Of a stretch of 64,000 nucleotides of DNA, positions 26,641 through 35,693 are shown one piece after another. Origin of the DNA: Methylotenera_A sp046594915 (GTDB lineage Bacteria; Pseudomonadota; Gammaproteobacteria; Burkholderiales; Methylophilaceae); contig JBKJRC010000014.1 of NCBI GenBank assembly GCA_046594915.1, positions 1 through 64,000 of the forward strand, given 5' to 3'. Position numbers and translations under genes: made by a program. The stretch's first letter is position 1. Each line of letters starts with the position of its first letter. Under the pieces are notes generated by a model. The model had not been told where the DNA came from and did not search any database. It worked only from the letters and a program-made list of their open reading frames with translations.

Positions 26641-26668
26641 AAAGACCTAGATAAACTCCTATAAGTTC
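26641..26668 (-). promoter_or_regulatory. Possible sigma-E promoter of rpoE (autoregulation)
   Basis: The minus strand carries GAACTT, a 16-nt spacer and GTCTTT. The RpoE consensus is GGAACTT-N15/16-GTCTAA. The -35 core is exact and the -10 keeps GTCT. It lies before both possible rpoE starts and overlaps the 5' side of nadB. rpoE autoregulation is common in proteobacteria. Confidence 0.5.
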
Positions 26669-26686
26669 ATTCATTTACATTAGTTT

Positions 26687-28333
26687 ATGTCACAACAATT
26701 CGAGGTACTTATCATCGGTAGCGGCTTAGCCGGCCTTACTATGGCGTTGCAAGTAGCAGATGTAAAACGCGTATGCCTGGTGAGCAAACGTGAAATATCC
26801 GATAGCGCCAGCAGCTGGGCGCAGGGCGGCATTGCAGCCGTGCTAAATAGCGATGATACGGTTGAAGAGCACATTCAAGATACCTTAATCGCTGGCGCTG
26901 GATTATGTGATGTAGAAGTCACGCGCATGGTCGCGACACACGGTTTTGATGCGATTGAATGGTTAATCAATCAAGGGGTCGAATTCACCCGCGAAGCAGA
27001 CAACAGCAATTTCCATTTAACGCGCGAAGGTGGTCATAGCCACCGACGCGTGGTGCATGTGGCCGACGCAACCGGACACGCGGTACAAAAAACGCTGGCG
27101 CAAAAAGTGCGTGAGCATCGCAATATCACCATATTAGAAAACCACATTGCGGTCGATTTATTAACCACAAAAAAAATCAATAAAAAAATCAATGCTGATA
27201 AAAGCGAGAATCAACAATCTGCAGGCAACCAATGTTTAGGCGCTTACGTGCTAGACAATCTCACTGGGAAAGTCATTACAATTGCTGCTGAACAGACGGT
27301 TTTAGCAACCGGCGGTGCTGGCAAAGTCTATTTGTACACGACCAATCCAGATGTCAGCACAGGTGACGGCATCGCCATGGCGTGGCGTGCAGGTTGCCGC
27401 ATCGCCAATATGGAATTCATTCAGTTTCACCCCACTTGTTTGTACCATCCGCATGCTAAATCTTTTTTAATTTCTGAGGTAGTACGCGGTGAAGGCGGCT
27501 TACTCAAATTGCCTGATGGCACGCGCTTTATGCCAGAACACGACTCTCGCGAAGAGCTGGCGCCGCGTGATGTGGTGGCACGCGCGATTGACTTTGAGAT
27601 GAAAAAACGCGGCCTGGATTGCGTATATTTAGATATCACGCACAAACCTGCCGCTTTTATTCAAGCACACTTTCCCAATATTTATGCGCGTTGCCTAGAG
27701 CTAGGTATTGATATCACCACACAGCCAATACCGGTGGTGCCAGCCGCGCATTACAGTTGCGGCGGCGTGATGACAGATGCGACCGGTGCTACCGATATTG
27801 CCTGTTTATATGCGATTGGCGAAACCGCTTGTACTGGTTTACACGGAGCTAATCGATTGGCCAGCAATTCTTTGCTGGAGTGTTTAGTATTTGGTCAAGC
27901 CGCAGCAAATGCCATATTAAACGCCCCAGCGCAAGCATTTAAAACATTGCCGAACTGGGATGAAAGCCGCGTCACCGATGCGGATGAGGAAGTATTAATC
28001 ACGCATACCTGGAACGAATTACGCCGTTTTATGTGGAATTACGTCGGCATTGTGCGCACCAATAAACGCTTAAGTCGCGCCTTGCATCGCATTCATATGC
28101 TGCGCGATGAGGTGAATGAATTTTACAGTAATTTCAGAATAAGCAACGATTTAATCGAACTGCGTAATTTGTTGCAAGTGGCTGAATTAATTGTAGAAAG
28201 TGCAATTCAGCGCAAAGAAAGCCGCGGCTTGCATTACAGTAAAGATTATCCAGATTTGCTGAATGAAGCGATTCTTACTGTGTTAGAACCGTTTAAATAT
28301 GGCAGTCTGCTAGACAGTAAGCACGGTCATTAA
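26687..28333 (+). CDS. nadB: L-aspartate oxidase
   Basis: 548 residues. The N-terminal FAD motif is EVLIIGSGLAGLTMALQVA, with SSWAQGGIAAVLNSDD near residue 42, HGANRLASNSLLECLVFGQAAA near 384 and a C-terminal helical domain. It oxidises aspartate to iminoaspartate for NAD synthesis. It is divergent from rpoE, as in E. coli. A short low-complexity insert (TTKKINKKINADKSENQQ) near residue 163 is not typical. Confidence 0.95.
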   Translation: MSQQFEVLIIGSGLAGLTMALQVADVKRVCLVSKREISDSASSWAQGGIAAVLNSDDTVEEHIQDTLIAGAGLCDVEVTRMVATHGFDAIEWLINQGVEFTREADNSNFHLTREGGHSHRRVVHVADATGHAVQKTLAQKVREHRNITILENHIAVDLLTTKKINKKINADKSENQQSAGNQCLGAYVLDNLTGKVITIAAEQTVLATGGAGKVYLYTTNPDVSTGDGIAMAWRAGCRIANMEFIQFHPTCLYHPHAKSFLISEVVRGEGGLLKLPDGTRFMPEHDSREELAPRDVVARAIDFEMKKRGLDCVYLDITHKPAAFIQAHFPNIYARCLELGIDITTQPIPVVPAAHYSCGGVMTDATGATDIACLYAIGETACTGLHGANRLASNSLLECLVFGQAAANAILNAPAQAFKTLPNWDESRVTDADEEVLITHTWNELRRFMWNYVGIVRTNKRLSRALHRIHMLRDEVNEFYSNFRISNDLIELRNLLQVAELIVESAIQRKESRGLHYSKDYPDLLNEAILTVLEPFKYGSLLDSKHGH

Positions 28334-28343
28334 GATTAAGCCT

Positions 28344-28829
28344 TTGCGTTTTAGCCGTTTTAACTTAAGTGTTATTTTTTGCCTGTTTTTAGTGGTTAAC
28401 TTGCCGGTATATGCGGCTGACTTAACACCTAAAATCACGTACTTTTATGATGGCGATACGGTAAAAATAAAAGATTCGATCAGTGAATACAAATTACGAT
28501 TAACCGATATCGACGCGCCTGAACGCAATCAAGCCTACGGCAAAATCGCCCGCAGAGCGCTGATTGATTTGTGCAAAGAGGCTAAGGTGCAAGTGGTGAT
28601 TTTAGGCAGAGATCAATATCAACGTCATTTGGGCAGATTGAGCTGCGACAATCAGGATGCCAGCACCTTTATGATTCAAAAAGGTTATGCATGGTTTAAT
28701 CGACGTTATTCGATGGATTACACTTTAGATATTGCCGAACAGGCCGCGCGAATCAATCAAATTGGACTGTGGCAGCAACAAAATCCAACACCGCCTTGGC
28801 AATGGCGACGCAATCATTCACAGCAGTAA
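28344..28829 (+). CDS. Secreted thermonuclease (SNase)-like nuclease
   Basis: 161 residues. The likely start is TTG, because the signal peptide (about residues 1-24, ending VYAADL) lies immediately after it and there is no ATG in a good place. The staphylococcal-nuclease core is seen: YFYDGDTVKIKDS, YKLRLTDIDAPERNQAYGK, and GRDQYQRHLGRLSC. These hold the Ca-binding Asp and the catalytic Arg-Glu-Arg pattern. It probably degrades nucleic acid outside the cytoplasm. It begins 10 nt after nadB and may be cotranscribed with it. Confidence 0.82.
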   Translation: MRFSRFNLSVIFCLFLVVNLPVYAADLTPKITYFYDGDTVKIKDSISEYKLRLTDIDAPERNQAYGKIARRALIDLCKEAKVQVVILGRDQYQRHLGRLSCDNQDASTFMIQKGYAWFNRRYSMDYTLDIAEQAARINQIGLWQQQNPTPPWQWRRNHSQQ

Positions 28830-28899
28830 TTGCATTTAATCAAACAATTACCGTGTATTTAGATTAAAATATTCACAATTAAATTTTCAGGAAATAAAC

Positions 28900-29379
28900 A
28901 TGCAAGTTGCGATGAACACCGTTGTCACCATGACCTATGAACTTAAAAACACCGATGGCGAAGTGCTGGAATCCAGCGCAGAACCAGTTGCTTACTTGCA
29001 CGGCGGCTACGACAATATTTTCCCAAAAGTAGAAGAAGCCATGCACGGTAAAAATGTGGGCGATGTAATTGAAGTCAGCTTAGAACCAGTAGACGGTTTT
29101 GGCGAATACGATGAAGAATTAGTACAAATTGAGCCAGCAAGCGCATTCCCAGCGGATAAGCTTAAAGTGGGTATGCAGTTTGAGGGGGAAGACGATACGA
29201 AAGAAGTGATTTTGTATACCGTGACCGAAATTGCCGATGGCAAAGTAGTGGTGGATGGCAATCATCCTTGGGCTGGCGAACGTCTATTGTTTAAAGCGAC
29301 CATTACGGATGTGCGCAGCGCCAGCAAAGAAGAAGTATCACATAGCCATGTGCATGGTGCAGGCGGGCATCATCATTAA
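28900..29379 (+). CDS. slyD: FKBP-type peptidyl-prolyl isomerase SlyD
   Basis: 159 residues with the FKBP domain split by the IF chaperone insert (about 70-120), as in SlyD. It starts VVTMTYELKNTDGEVLES. The C-terminal tail is His-rich (SHSHVHGAGGHHH), the expected metal-binding tail. It catalyses prolyl isomerisation and can deliver nickel. The ATG follows CAGGAAATAAAC. Confidence 0.92.
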   Translation: MQVAMNTVVTMTYELKNTDGEVLESSAEPVAYLHGGYDNIFPKVEEAMHGKNVGDVIEVSLEPVDGFGEYDEELVQIEPASAFPADKLKVGMQFEGEDDTKEVILYTVTEIADGKVVVDGNHPWAGERLLFKATITDVRSASKEEVSHSHVHGAGGHHH

Positions 29380-29507
29380 TAAATTAGGGTTAGTTATTCT
29401 ATAAACTCTAACGAAAATATAAAACGATAAGAATCTAGAGGATATTAAAGGTCTGGATTTTTATCGGATAAAGTCGTTAAAATCTAGGTCGTTTAAATTC
29501 AAGTGGC

Positions 29508-32108
29508 TTAAATCAGATTTTTCAACTTGTACATTAAATCTAATGCCATTTTAGGTGTTAAGTCATCAAGCTGAACCGCTTCTATCGCATCTATTAATGG
29601 ATGCGACGGCAAAGGCTCCAGTTCGTTTTGTGTAATAAACATATCGGGTTGCTGCGCGTTTTGCGCAATTTGGTTGTTTTCTAATTGCGTTAATTTTCGC
29701 TTGGCAATCGCTACCACGTTTTTTGGAATTCCTGCCAATTGCGCCACTTGTATGCCATAACTCATCTGCGCCGCGCCCTCTTCTACCTTATGCATGAACA
29801 CAATATTATTAGCGTGTTCAATTGCATCTAAATGTACATTCGCCGCGTGTTTGGCTTCTTCCACAATGCGCGTTAATTCAAAATAATGCGTGGCAAATAA
29901 GGTATAACTTTTATTTTTCTCTAATAACTGTTTAGCGACTGCCCACGCTAAACTTAAACCATCAAAGGTGCTGGTACCACGCCCAATTTCATCCAGTAAA
30001 ACCAAGCTTTTATCTGTAGCATTATGCAAAATATTCGCGGTTTCGGTCATTTCCACCATAAAGGTAGAGCGTCCGCCTGCTAAATCATCTGATGCGCCAA
30101 TTCGCGTAAAGATACGATCAATTTCGCCGATTTTAGCCACATTTGCAGGCACGAAACAGCCGCAATGTGCCAATAACACGATTAAAGCCGTTTGCCGCAT
30201 AAAGGTGGATTTACCGCCCATATTGGGGCCAGTTATTAACAATAATTGGCGATAAGGGTTTAGCAGCACATCATTAGCAATAAATGGTTGACCGTTAGTT
30301 GCTATAGAAATACTTTCCACTACAGGATGGCGGCCTGCGATAATTTCTATGCCAAAAGTTTGCGTAAACTGCGGCTGCACATAATCTAAATTCTCTGCGC
30401 GCTCCGCAAAGCAGCATAACACATCTAAGCTGGCCACCGCACCACTGTTGGTTTGCAAGGCAGCTACAAATGGAATCAGCTGATCTAACACCTGTTCATA
30501 CAGCATTTTTTCGCGTGCTAAGGCGCGGTCATTTGCACTTAACACTTTGTCTTCAAAGGTTTTTAATTCTGGCGTAATAAAACGCTCTGCATTTTTAAGC
30601 GTTTGGCGTCGGCGGTATTCTGGCGGCGCATTTTCGGCTTGCGCGCGACTGATTTCAATATAAAAACCGTGCACGCTGTTATATTCCACTTTGAGATTTT
30701 GTAGGCCAGTACGGGTTTTTTCAGCCGCCTCAAACTGCAATAAAAAGTCACCATGATTGGTTTGCAAACTGCGTAATTCGTCTAACTCTGCATCGAATCC
30801 ACTGGCAATCACCCCGCCTTCGCGCAATAACGCTGAAGGCTCTGGCTGAATGGCTTTACTTAACAAATGAACGACTGCCAAAGGCGCTTGTAGATTGGCA
30901 GCTAACGTTTCTAGCAAAATAACTTTATTAGAAGTTAATACGTTTTGCAATGCAGGTAATTGCAACAAACTGCTAGCCAAACCCGACAAATCGCGCGGCC
31001 GAGCGGTTTTTAAGGCGATGCGCGTGGTAATGCGTTCAATATCGCCAATGGCTTTTAAGTTCAGCCGTAAAACTTTAACCTTTTGAGTGGTTAACAATTC
31101 GGCTACTGCTTCATGGCGTTTGATAATCAAGCTTGTATCGCGCAAAGGATGATGCAGCCAATGGCGCAATAAGCGCGCGCCCATGGCGGTTTGCGAGGTA
31201 TTTAACAGCGAATATAAAGTCGGCGATGCGTCACCGCGCAGAGTCATATCAATCTCTAAATTACGCCTTGTTGCTGCATCTAGCTGAATCGTTTCAGCAG
31301 TAAATGCAACGCTAATGGTGTGAATATGCGGCAATGCAGCTCGTTGCGTATGCTTAACGTAATCTAATAGCGCGCCTGCCGCGCTAATTGCTGGTTTTAA
31401 ATCGGTACAGCCAAAACCATTCAAATCGCGCGTATTCAATTGCTTGGTTAAGCAGGTGATTGCGCTATCGAAATCAAACTGCCAACTACTTAAACGTTTT
31501 TTCGGCGCTTTATGCTGGTTAATAATGGCCATTTGCGCGGCATATTGCTGGTTATCTTCACACACGATTTCCGCCGGGTTAATGCGCGCAAGCTCTTGCG
31601 ATAGCTGCCTAAATGCAATTTCGCTTAATACAAATGCGCCAGAAGCTAAATTTAATTGCGCCAAGCCAATTAATCCATCGCCAAAACAAATACTTAACAA
31701 TACATTATCGCGGGTTTCATCCAGCAAAGCGGTGTCAGTTAACGTCCCTGGCGTCAAAATTCGCGTCACAGCGCGTTCAACGGGACCTTTAGAAGTAGCA
31801 GGGTCGCCAATTTGCTCACAAATCGCCACCGCCTCGCCCATTTTGGCTAGCTTGGCTAAATATTGCTCGGCCGCGTGATAAGGCACGCCCGCCATTTTAA
31901 TCGGCTCACCATTGCTAAAGCCACGCCGCGTGAGCGTAATGCCAAGTAAGCGCGATGCTTTTTCGGCATCTTCAAAAAACAGCTCATAAAAATCACCCAT
32001 GCGATAAAACAATAACATATCGGGATGTTGTACCTTTAAAGCCAAATACTGGCGCATCATTGGCGTGTGGCCGCTGGCAGCGGCGTTGTCTTTAGTTGTA
32101 TTTATCAA
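29508..32108 (-). CDS. mutS: DNA mismatch repair protein MutS
   Basis: A full-length MutS. It has the mismatch-binding block QHPDMLLFYRMGDFYELF, Walker A GPNMGGKSTFMRQ, DEIGRGTSTFDG and ATHYFELT. It recognises mismatches and recruits MutL. No ATG lies before the conserved HTPMMRQYLALK. The best start is TTG at 32108 (LINTTKDNAAASG, about 867 aa), and a further in-frame TTG lies at 32204. It is convergent with slyD. Confidence 0.94.
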   Translation of the reverse strand: MINTTKDNAAASGHTPMMRQYLALKVQHPDMLLFYRMGDFYELFFEDAEKASRLLGITLTRRGFSNGEPIKMAGVPYHAAEQYLAKLAKMGEAVAICEQIGDPATSKGPVERAVTRILTPGTLTDTALLDETRDNVLLSICFGDGLIGLAQLNLASGAFVLSEIAFRQLSQELARINPAEIVCEDNQQYAAQMAIINQHKAPKKRLSSWQFDFDSAITCLTKQLNTRDLNGFGCTDLKPAISAAGALLDYVKHTQRAALPHIHTISVAFTAETIQLDAATRRNLEIDMTLRGDASPTLYSLLNTSQTAMGARLLRHWLHHPLRDTSLIIKRHEAVAELLTTQKVKVLRLNLKAIGDIERITTRIALKTARPRDLSGLASSLLQLPALQNVLTSNKVILLETLAANLQAPLAVVHLLSKAIQPEPSALLREGGVIASGFDAELDELRSLQTNHGDFLLQFEAAEKTRTGLQNLKVEYNSVHGFYIEISRAQAENAPPEYRRRQTLKNAERFITPELKTFEDKVLSANDRALAREKMLYEQVLDQLIPFVAALQTNSGAVASLDVLCCFAERAENLDYVQPQFTQTFGIEIIAGRHPVVESISIATNGQPFIANDVLLNPYRQLLLITGPNMGGKSTFMRQTALIVLLAHCGCFVPANVAKIGEIDRIFTRIGASDDLAGGRSTFMVEMTETANILHNATDKSLVLLDEIGRGTSTFDGLSLAWAVAKQLLEKNKSYTLFATHYFELTRIVEEAKHAANVHLDAIEHANNIVFMHKVEEGAAQMSYGIQVAQLAGIPKNVVAIAKRKLTQLENNQIAQNAQQPDMFITQNELEPLPSHPLIDAIEAVQLDDLTPKMALDLMYKLKNLI

Positions 32109-32323
32109 TGCGGGCTCTGAAAATTGAAAATGCAGTCGTCTGCCAATATGGGTATGCGTCCATTTTAACAGCCACACTGCATTTTTATTATTGTATTCGT
32201 GCAATTAAGTCAGATGTTCAAATTCTCATCATTGAGTGTAAATCTTTCAACACCTTGCTGAAAAATTTAGTTTAATTACTAAAAAATAATGATTAAAAAC
32301 AGAGCTTTACTTAATATTTTAGG

Positions 32324-32340
32324 TTGGCACACATTGTGCA
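32324..32340 (+). promoter_or_regulatory. Sigma-54-like promoter
   Basis: TTGGCACACATTGTGCA has the diagnostic GG and GC spaced by exactly 10 nt and differs from TGGCACR-N4-TTGCA at one position. It is 49 nt upstream of the small gene at 32389. No enhancer site was identified. Confidence 0.55.
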
Positions 32341-32388
32341 ATCTACTTAACTGTTGGTTTTAATCAATCTTTTAGGAGTGAATACAAA

Positions 32389-32601
32389 ATGAACAACAAT
32401 GACGTTTATACCGTTTATGCTGCGTTTTTGGTGCAATGCAGAAAAGTATTGGGGCCATTTGATTTAGAGAAATTAGCCAGCGATGAAGCCTATAAAACGG
32501 ATTTTTTTAATCGCGTAAAGTTAAGCGCAGACGATCAGTTATTTGAAATGGCCGATTTGGTCAATCGTACATTAAACGAGGATTCGTTTAATATTCATTA
32601 A
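32389..32601 (+). CDS. Small protein of unknown function (70 aa) behind a sigma-54-like promoter
   Basis: A 70-residue acidic cytoplasmic protein (NNNDVYTVYAAFLVQCRKVL, ending NRTLNEDSFNIH) with a strong ribosome binding site (TTTTAGGAGTGAATACAAA). It has no signal peptide or membrane segment, one Cys, and helix-prone sequence. I do not recognise the family. Codon use looks normal. It sits alone between mutS (divergent) and the DUF4124 gene. Confidence 0.78.
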   Translation: MNNNDVYTVYAAFLVQCRKVLGPFDLEKLASDEAYKTDFFNRVKLSADDQLFEMADLVNRTLNEDSFNIH

Positions 32602-32699
32602 GCCTTGATTGTAGTTTTTGACTAATTTACGGACTTTTTTAAGACTTAACTACTTAAGATATTTTAGCCAATTTTATTATTAACTAAACTGTCTAACAG

Positions 32700-33506
32700 C
32701 TAGTTACGCTTATAAAATGTGGTTGCATGCCCAGATCTATTGTCAGGCTGTGTTTGAATGGAGTTAGTTTTATCTGAATGCTGGCGAGATTCACGCTCAT
32801 CTCGATTATGACCATATTGATTGTTCGGACGCATGCCTCGGTAATGGTTAGCGCCTCTGAAGCGATACGCGCCGATTCCACCGTAAGGGTAGCTATAAAT
32901 CTGCCCCATGCTAATCACCGAACTTTGTGCAGGCTGCGCGCCGCCACAGATAGCTTGCATTTCATTTTTTTTAATCGCGATTAAAGCATCGTCGCGCCAA
33001 TCTACGCGCGCGGCCAATGCGTAGTCACTTTTGGCCGCCGCGCAGGCATTAAGTTGCGCATTTTGATTGCTGTAACGATTATTGGGAACCGTTTCAAGCG
33101 CGCTGATTTTTTGCGCAATGGCAATTAATCGCCAATGTTCTTTGGTTTGCGCCAGCGATTGTGCCAAGGTAAAATTTTTATCCAGCAAGGCTTGCGTCAC
33201 TGCTATATCCAATGCGGCACTTGCATCCGATTGCGCTGTATCTAAAACTTGCGGATTAGCGGGTAAACGGCCTTGAGATTGAATATTGGTTAACGATTGT
33301 TTGGCCGATTTCGCGCAAGGCGTATCGGTATACACCGTTTTATTTTGCAACGTCTTACTATCAACAGACGTGCATTTATATACTTGCGCAGATGCGCCAT
33401 AAGCAAACATAGCGCCAATCAAAAGCAAGCAATTGGCTAAAATTATTCGCTTAAAATTGCTCGGCTTAAAATAGCCTGTTTTGAATGCGTATTTACAATG
33501 TTGCAT
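32700..33506 (-). CDS. DUF4124-type exported protein
   Basis: 268 residues. The N-terminal hydrophobic segment (about 21-40) with the junction AYGASAQVYKC suggests a signal peptide or anchor. The following VYKCTSVDSKTLQNKTVYTD segment with CAKSA resembles DUF4124, a small domain common in betaproteobacterial envelope proteins. The C-terminal part is Gly/Tyr/Arg/Asn-rich (YPYGGIGAYRFRGANHYRG) and looks disordered. Cys pairs could form disulfides. The function is unknown. Confidence 0.7.
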   Translation of the reverse strand: MQHCKYAFKTGYFKPSNFKRIILANCLLLIGAMFAYGASAQVYKCTSVDSKTLQNKTVYTDTPCAKSAKQSLTNIQSQGRLPANPQVLDTAQSDASAALDIAVTQALLDKNFTLAQSLAQTKEHWRLIAIAQKISALETVPNNRYSNQNAQLNACAAAKSDYALAARVDWRDDALIAIKKNEMQAICGGAQPAQSSVISMGQIYSYPYGGIGAYRFRGANHYRGMRPNNQYGHNRDERESRQHSDKTNSIQTQPDNRSGHATTFYKRN

Positions 33507-33607
33507 ATTCCTATGATGGTGGATGTTAACACCTAAAACAACTCAAAAAATGTTCATCGTTTATCAGTTAAAACATCCAACAACAACGTTTTTAAATAAA
33601 CGGGCAG

Positions 33608-35629
33608 TTACAGATTATGACTCATACGATTATTGTTAGTTTCCAGTGACTTTTTGGGCGGCAGGATAAATTCGCCCGGATGCTGATTCAGCCGACTGGC
33701 TAATTGAAACAACAAAGTGCGCCATTGTTTAAAACGTACTTTGCGCGATTTCATGGCCACGTATAGCGCCAATCCAAAACTCACTGTCAAGTTCATAAAA
33801 GCAATGAATGCAAGGCCCAATGCTGCATAAGCAACCGCTTGCCAAGTTAACACGAAATCTAAGGCAAAAACTGCGTAACCGACGAAAGCGGATGAAAAGG
33901 AAATATGCCTGATATCGAATGAAAGTCCGAACAATACGCCAATCGCGCTCATGCCGCCTAGCAAACAACCAAAGTAGAAGTTTCCTGCCAATGCGCCTAA
34001 ATTATTTTCAATATAATTGGCGACACGCGCTAAGCGCGGCACACCCAGCAGTGTTTGCAGCCATTTTAAAGCAAGTAAGCGTTGCGGAATTTTGTTATAG
34101 ATAGCCAAATTATCATGGTAACCCGCGATTAAACCAGACAAGAACAGACACACGCCCGCAATGCCTGCATAAAAGATCGCGCCACTGCGTATCGGATCGA
34201 TATCGGTCAGTAAACTCTGTGCTTTTTCTGGCGTAACAAAATGTTGTCCAGTAGATATCAAAAAAATCCAGCCAATTAGCATCGCCATGGGAATGGCGAT
34301 TGTTACATTGCCCAAAATCGCGATTATCTGGCTGCGCACGGTATTGGATATCATGGCGATTAAGTGAGTCATTTCTTTGGATTTGCTGTCTGTCGCATCG
34401 ATACTGGCAGCGATGGCAGCGGCTGTCATCGCAGGCTGTTTGGTTGCCACGGTAAAGTGCAAAATATGAATCAGCACAAAGCCAAGCCCGTAATTTAAAC
34501 TGAATAAAATCGCTTCTGTCAGCGGCGCCAAATGCAAGCCTGCCAGCAAAATCTTAATCATGCTCATGACGGCAATCACAATACCCGCGCCCATGGCAGA
34601 ACGCATTAGCGCAAAATATTCAGGCCGATTATTGGTAATGTAGTGTTCGCCGGTGCGGCTAGCGTTTTCTGTCACGCGCAGCGCCATCACCTCTAAATTC
34701 TCTTGCCAATGCTCGCCCACATCATTTTTATGGCATTCGCTGTAGACCAACTCTTTGAATAGATGCACCATTTCCAGATGTGCATTGGTATCAAACTTGG
34801 TGTCCGCATGCTTGGTTAAAATATGCAGCAGAATTTCCAGCCGCTCCACTTGTTGCATGATGCGCTGCAACAGATAAGTCAGACGTATGCTGGTGCCTGT
34901 TTGTGAACTGTTGCGGCGAATTTTGCCCACAATCGCTTTGCACTGATCTAGCATCACTAAAATATGGTCAGTATCTATTGTATTATCATCCGCAGTAGCA
35001 GAGATTAAAAAAGCGGCGACTTCTTCGTTTTGCGTAATAAAAGGCGAGGTGTGTTTTTCTAGCTCAGGATGATTGCGCAGTAATTCTGGCTCAAGCCCTA
35101 AAGCCGCCACGCGGTAAGACAATACTTGCGCGGCAGACAGTAAATGCTGCAGACAAACGTTGACGATTTCAATCGGCGCTTGTTCAAAACGGATCGCAAC
35201 AATCAGTTCTATCCAAACCGCGTCTGGTACTGCACGCACCCAAACTTCATCGCTGGTTTTGGTGAAAAACTGCGCGAATAAATCCATTAAGTAACTGCTA
35301 TCAATCGCTTCTGGCAAAAATTTATGCGAAATACGTCTATGCATTTCGGTAAAAAATCCCGTAAAAACCGAATGCCGCGCAATTAAAAACAGTGAGATGG
35401 GTTTGCGCTCACTTAACAACTTTAGCATCGCTTGACGCAGTATTTTAGCTTTTTCTGGGGATCGATTTAGTAACAGGCAAAGCGTTTGAATCGCCTCGAT
35501 TGCATCTTCTGTTTGATTGGGCGTTTTAGGACATAATGCGACCACCAAGTTTGCAATTAACTCAGGCGCGCGGTCTTGGTCATTCGCATGCTGCTCAAAA
35601 GCATGTTGTTTAAATACTTGTTCTATCAT
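33608..35629 (-). CDS. PF10136 family integral membrane protein (annotated as 'site-specific recombinase')
   Basis: 673 residues. The N-terminal 330 residues are helical and soluble. About seven transmembrane helices follow between residues 340 and 640, for example MGAGIVIAVMSMIKILLAG and IFYAGIAGVCLFLSGLIAGY. This matches PF10136, named 'site-specific recombinase' (Gcr). The membrane topology and the absence of any tyrosine/serine recombinase motif make that name doubtful. It is transcribed next to suhB. No mobile-element context is seen. Confidence 0.75.
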   Translation of the reverse strand: MIEQVFKQHAFEQHANDQDRAPELIANLVVALCPKTPNQTEDAIEAIQTLCLLLNRSPEKAKILRQAMLKLLSERKPISLFLIARHSVFTGFFTEMHRRISHKFLPEAIDSSYLMDLFAQFFTKTSDEVWVRAVPDAVWIELIVAIRFEQAPIEIVNVCLQHLLSAAQVLSYRVAALGLEPELLRNHPELEKHTSPFITQNEEVAAFLISATADDNTIDTDHILVMLDQCKAIVGKIRRNSSQTGTSIRLTYLLQRIMQQVERLEILLHILTKHADTKFDTNAHLEMVHLFKELVYSECHKNDVGEHWQENLEVMALRVTENASRTGEHYITNNRPEYFALMRSAMGAGIVIAVMSMIKILLAGLHLAPLTEAILFSLNYGLGFVLIHILHFTVATKQPAMTAAAIAASIDATDSKSKEMTHLIAMISNTVRSQIIAILGNVTIAIPMAMLIGWIFLISTGQHFVTPEKAQSLLTDIDPIRSGAIFYAGIAGVCLFLSGLIAGYHDNLAIYNKIPQRLLALKWLQTLLGVPRLARVANYIENNLGALAGNFYFGCLLGGMSAIGVLFGLSFDIRHISFSSAFVGYAVFALDFVLTWQAVAYAALGLAFIAFMNLTVSFGLALYVAMKSRKVRFKQWRTLLFQLASRLNQHPGEFILPPKKSLETNNNRMSHNL

Positions 35630-35693
35630 TGTTATCTGCTTAATCGCTTGTTTATTTATTGCTGGCTGTCACCCACAAGTCACAGTTTAAAAA

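Noticed and set aside
33608..35629. Reading the 'site-specific recombinase' as evidence of a mobile element
   Set aside because: There are no recombinase motifs, terminal repeats or phage genes, and the flanks are housekeeping genes.
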